From positions 1-64,000 of the forward strand of contig NZ_KQ465127.1 of assembly GCF_001308875.1 (NCBI RefSeq): a stretch of 64,000 nucleotides of DNA, given 5' to 3'. Below, piece after piece: positions 63,839 to 64,000 of this stretch (position 1 is its first letter; each line of letters starts with the position of its first letter). Both the position numbers and the translations under genes were made by a program. A model generated the notes under the pieces. The model saw nothing but the letters and a program-made list of their open reading frames with translations, was not told the origin of the DNA and made no database searches. Source of the stretch: Lysinibacillus sp. ZYM-1 (GTDB taxonomy: Bacteria; Bacillota; Bacilli; Bacillales_A; Planococcaceae).

Positions 63839-63958
63839 GTATATGGATCTAGGTCACCGAAAACAAAGAACAGTTATCGAAAATTTCCTATAAACGAAAA
63901 TTTCAATAGTATTTTACAGAATTATAAACAGTGGCATGGCGAAATAATGAAAACCTAA
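63839..63958 (+). other. Start-less open frame (possible gene tail)
   Basis: The frame reads GSRSPKTKNSYRKFPINENF and ends NYKQWHGEIMKT at a TAA (63956-63958). It has no start or ribosome site and may be a remnant of unknown origin. Confidence 0.25.
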
Positions 63959-64000
63959 GGATTTCGCAATCCATAAGGACATGTTTTTATAACGTATGCT

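Overview
The window reads as chromosomal DNA of a low-GC, spore-forming Bacillales bacterium, most likely a Lysinibacillus-type organism. This rests on strong AAGGAGG ribosome binding sites, frequent TTG/GTG starts, a threonyl T-box, a Spo0E-like phosphatase, a ComP/ComA-like two-component pair, ResC-type cytochrome c assembly and a chitin-active AA10 protein. The genus is inferred from gene content, not from any marker gene. No rRNA, tRNA or CRISPR array was seen.

Layout. 1-0.4 kb: 3' end of an IS3-family element with an in-frame stop. 0.4-4.1 kb: small genes and an amidase. 4.1-14.3 kb: one long minus-strand unit, ureABCEFGD followed directly by a five-gene nickel/peptide-type ABC importer; together these would import Ni and assemble and run urease. 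14.5-24.5 kb: chemoreceptor, aspartase, an Rrf2 regulator with its NAD(P)-binding partner and duplicated operators, thymidylate synthase, and a ComP/ComA-like pair. 24.7-41.7 kb: core-like genes (cold shock protein, CcsB, ThrS with T-box, HD hydrolase, methyltransferases), several GNAT acetyltransferases, and a MarR regulator flanked by two small membrane proteins. Three genes here are too short for most ORF callers: a Spo0E-like protein, a zinc-ribbon protein, and one or more possible peptides.

42-64 kb is patchier and clearly decaying. It holds a LprI-domain protein with no normal start, a frameshifted membrane protein, a 5'-truncated SDR, an integrase remnant, an SLH-tail fragment, a FadR-type regulator with two in-frame stops, a 61-codon dnaE tail and an alpha/beta-hydrolase tail with an in-frame stop. 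Between these lie intact genes: a FusB-type EF-G-binding protein, SDR/TetR, an MBL hydrolase, accD-accA, an AA10 lytic polysaccharide monooxygenase, a GyrI-like protein, a GH25 lysozyme, a leucine-rich-repeat protein, a TetR regulator with a 27-bp operator, and a MerR regulator in an operon with a C45-type Ntn acyltransferase.

No completely new system could be proved. The most interesting leads are the MerR/C45 operon with its 19-bp-spacer promoter, the urease-nickel importer super-operon with a long leader, the pairs of near-identical regulator operators, genes whose best start codon appears to be ATA, the dispersed intergenic repeat, and the evidence that the accDA locus lies in a rearranged, decayed dnaE-fadR-accDA segment.
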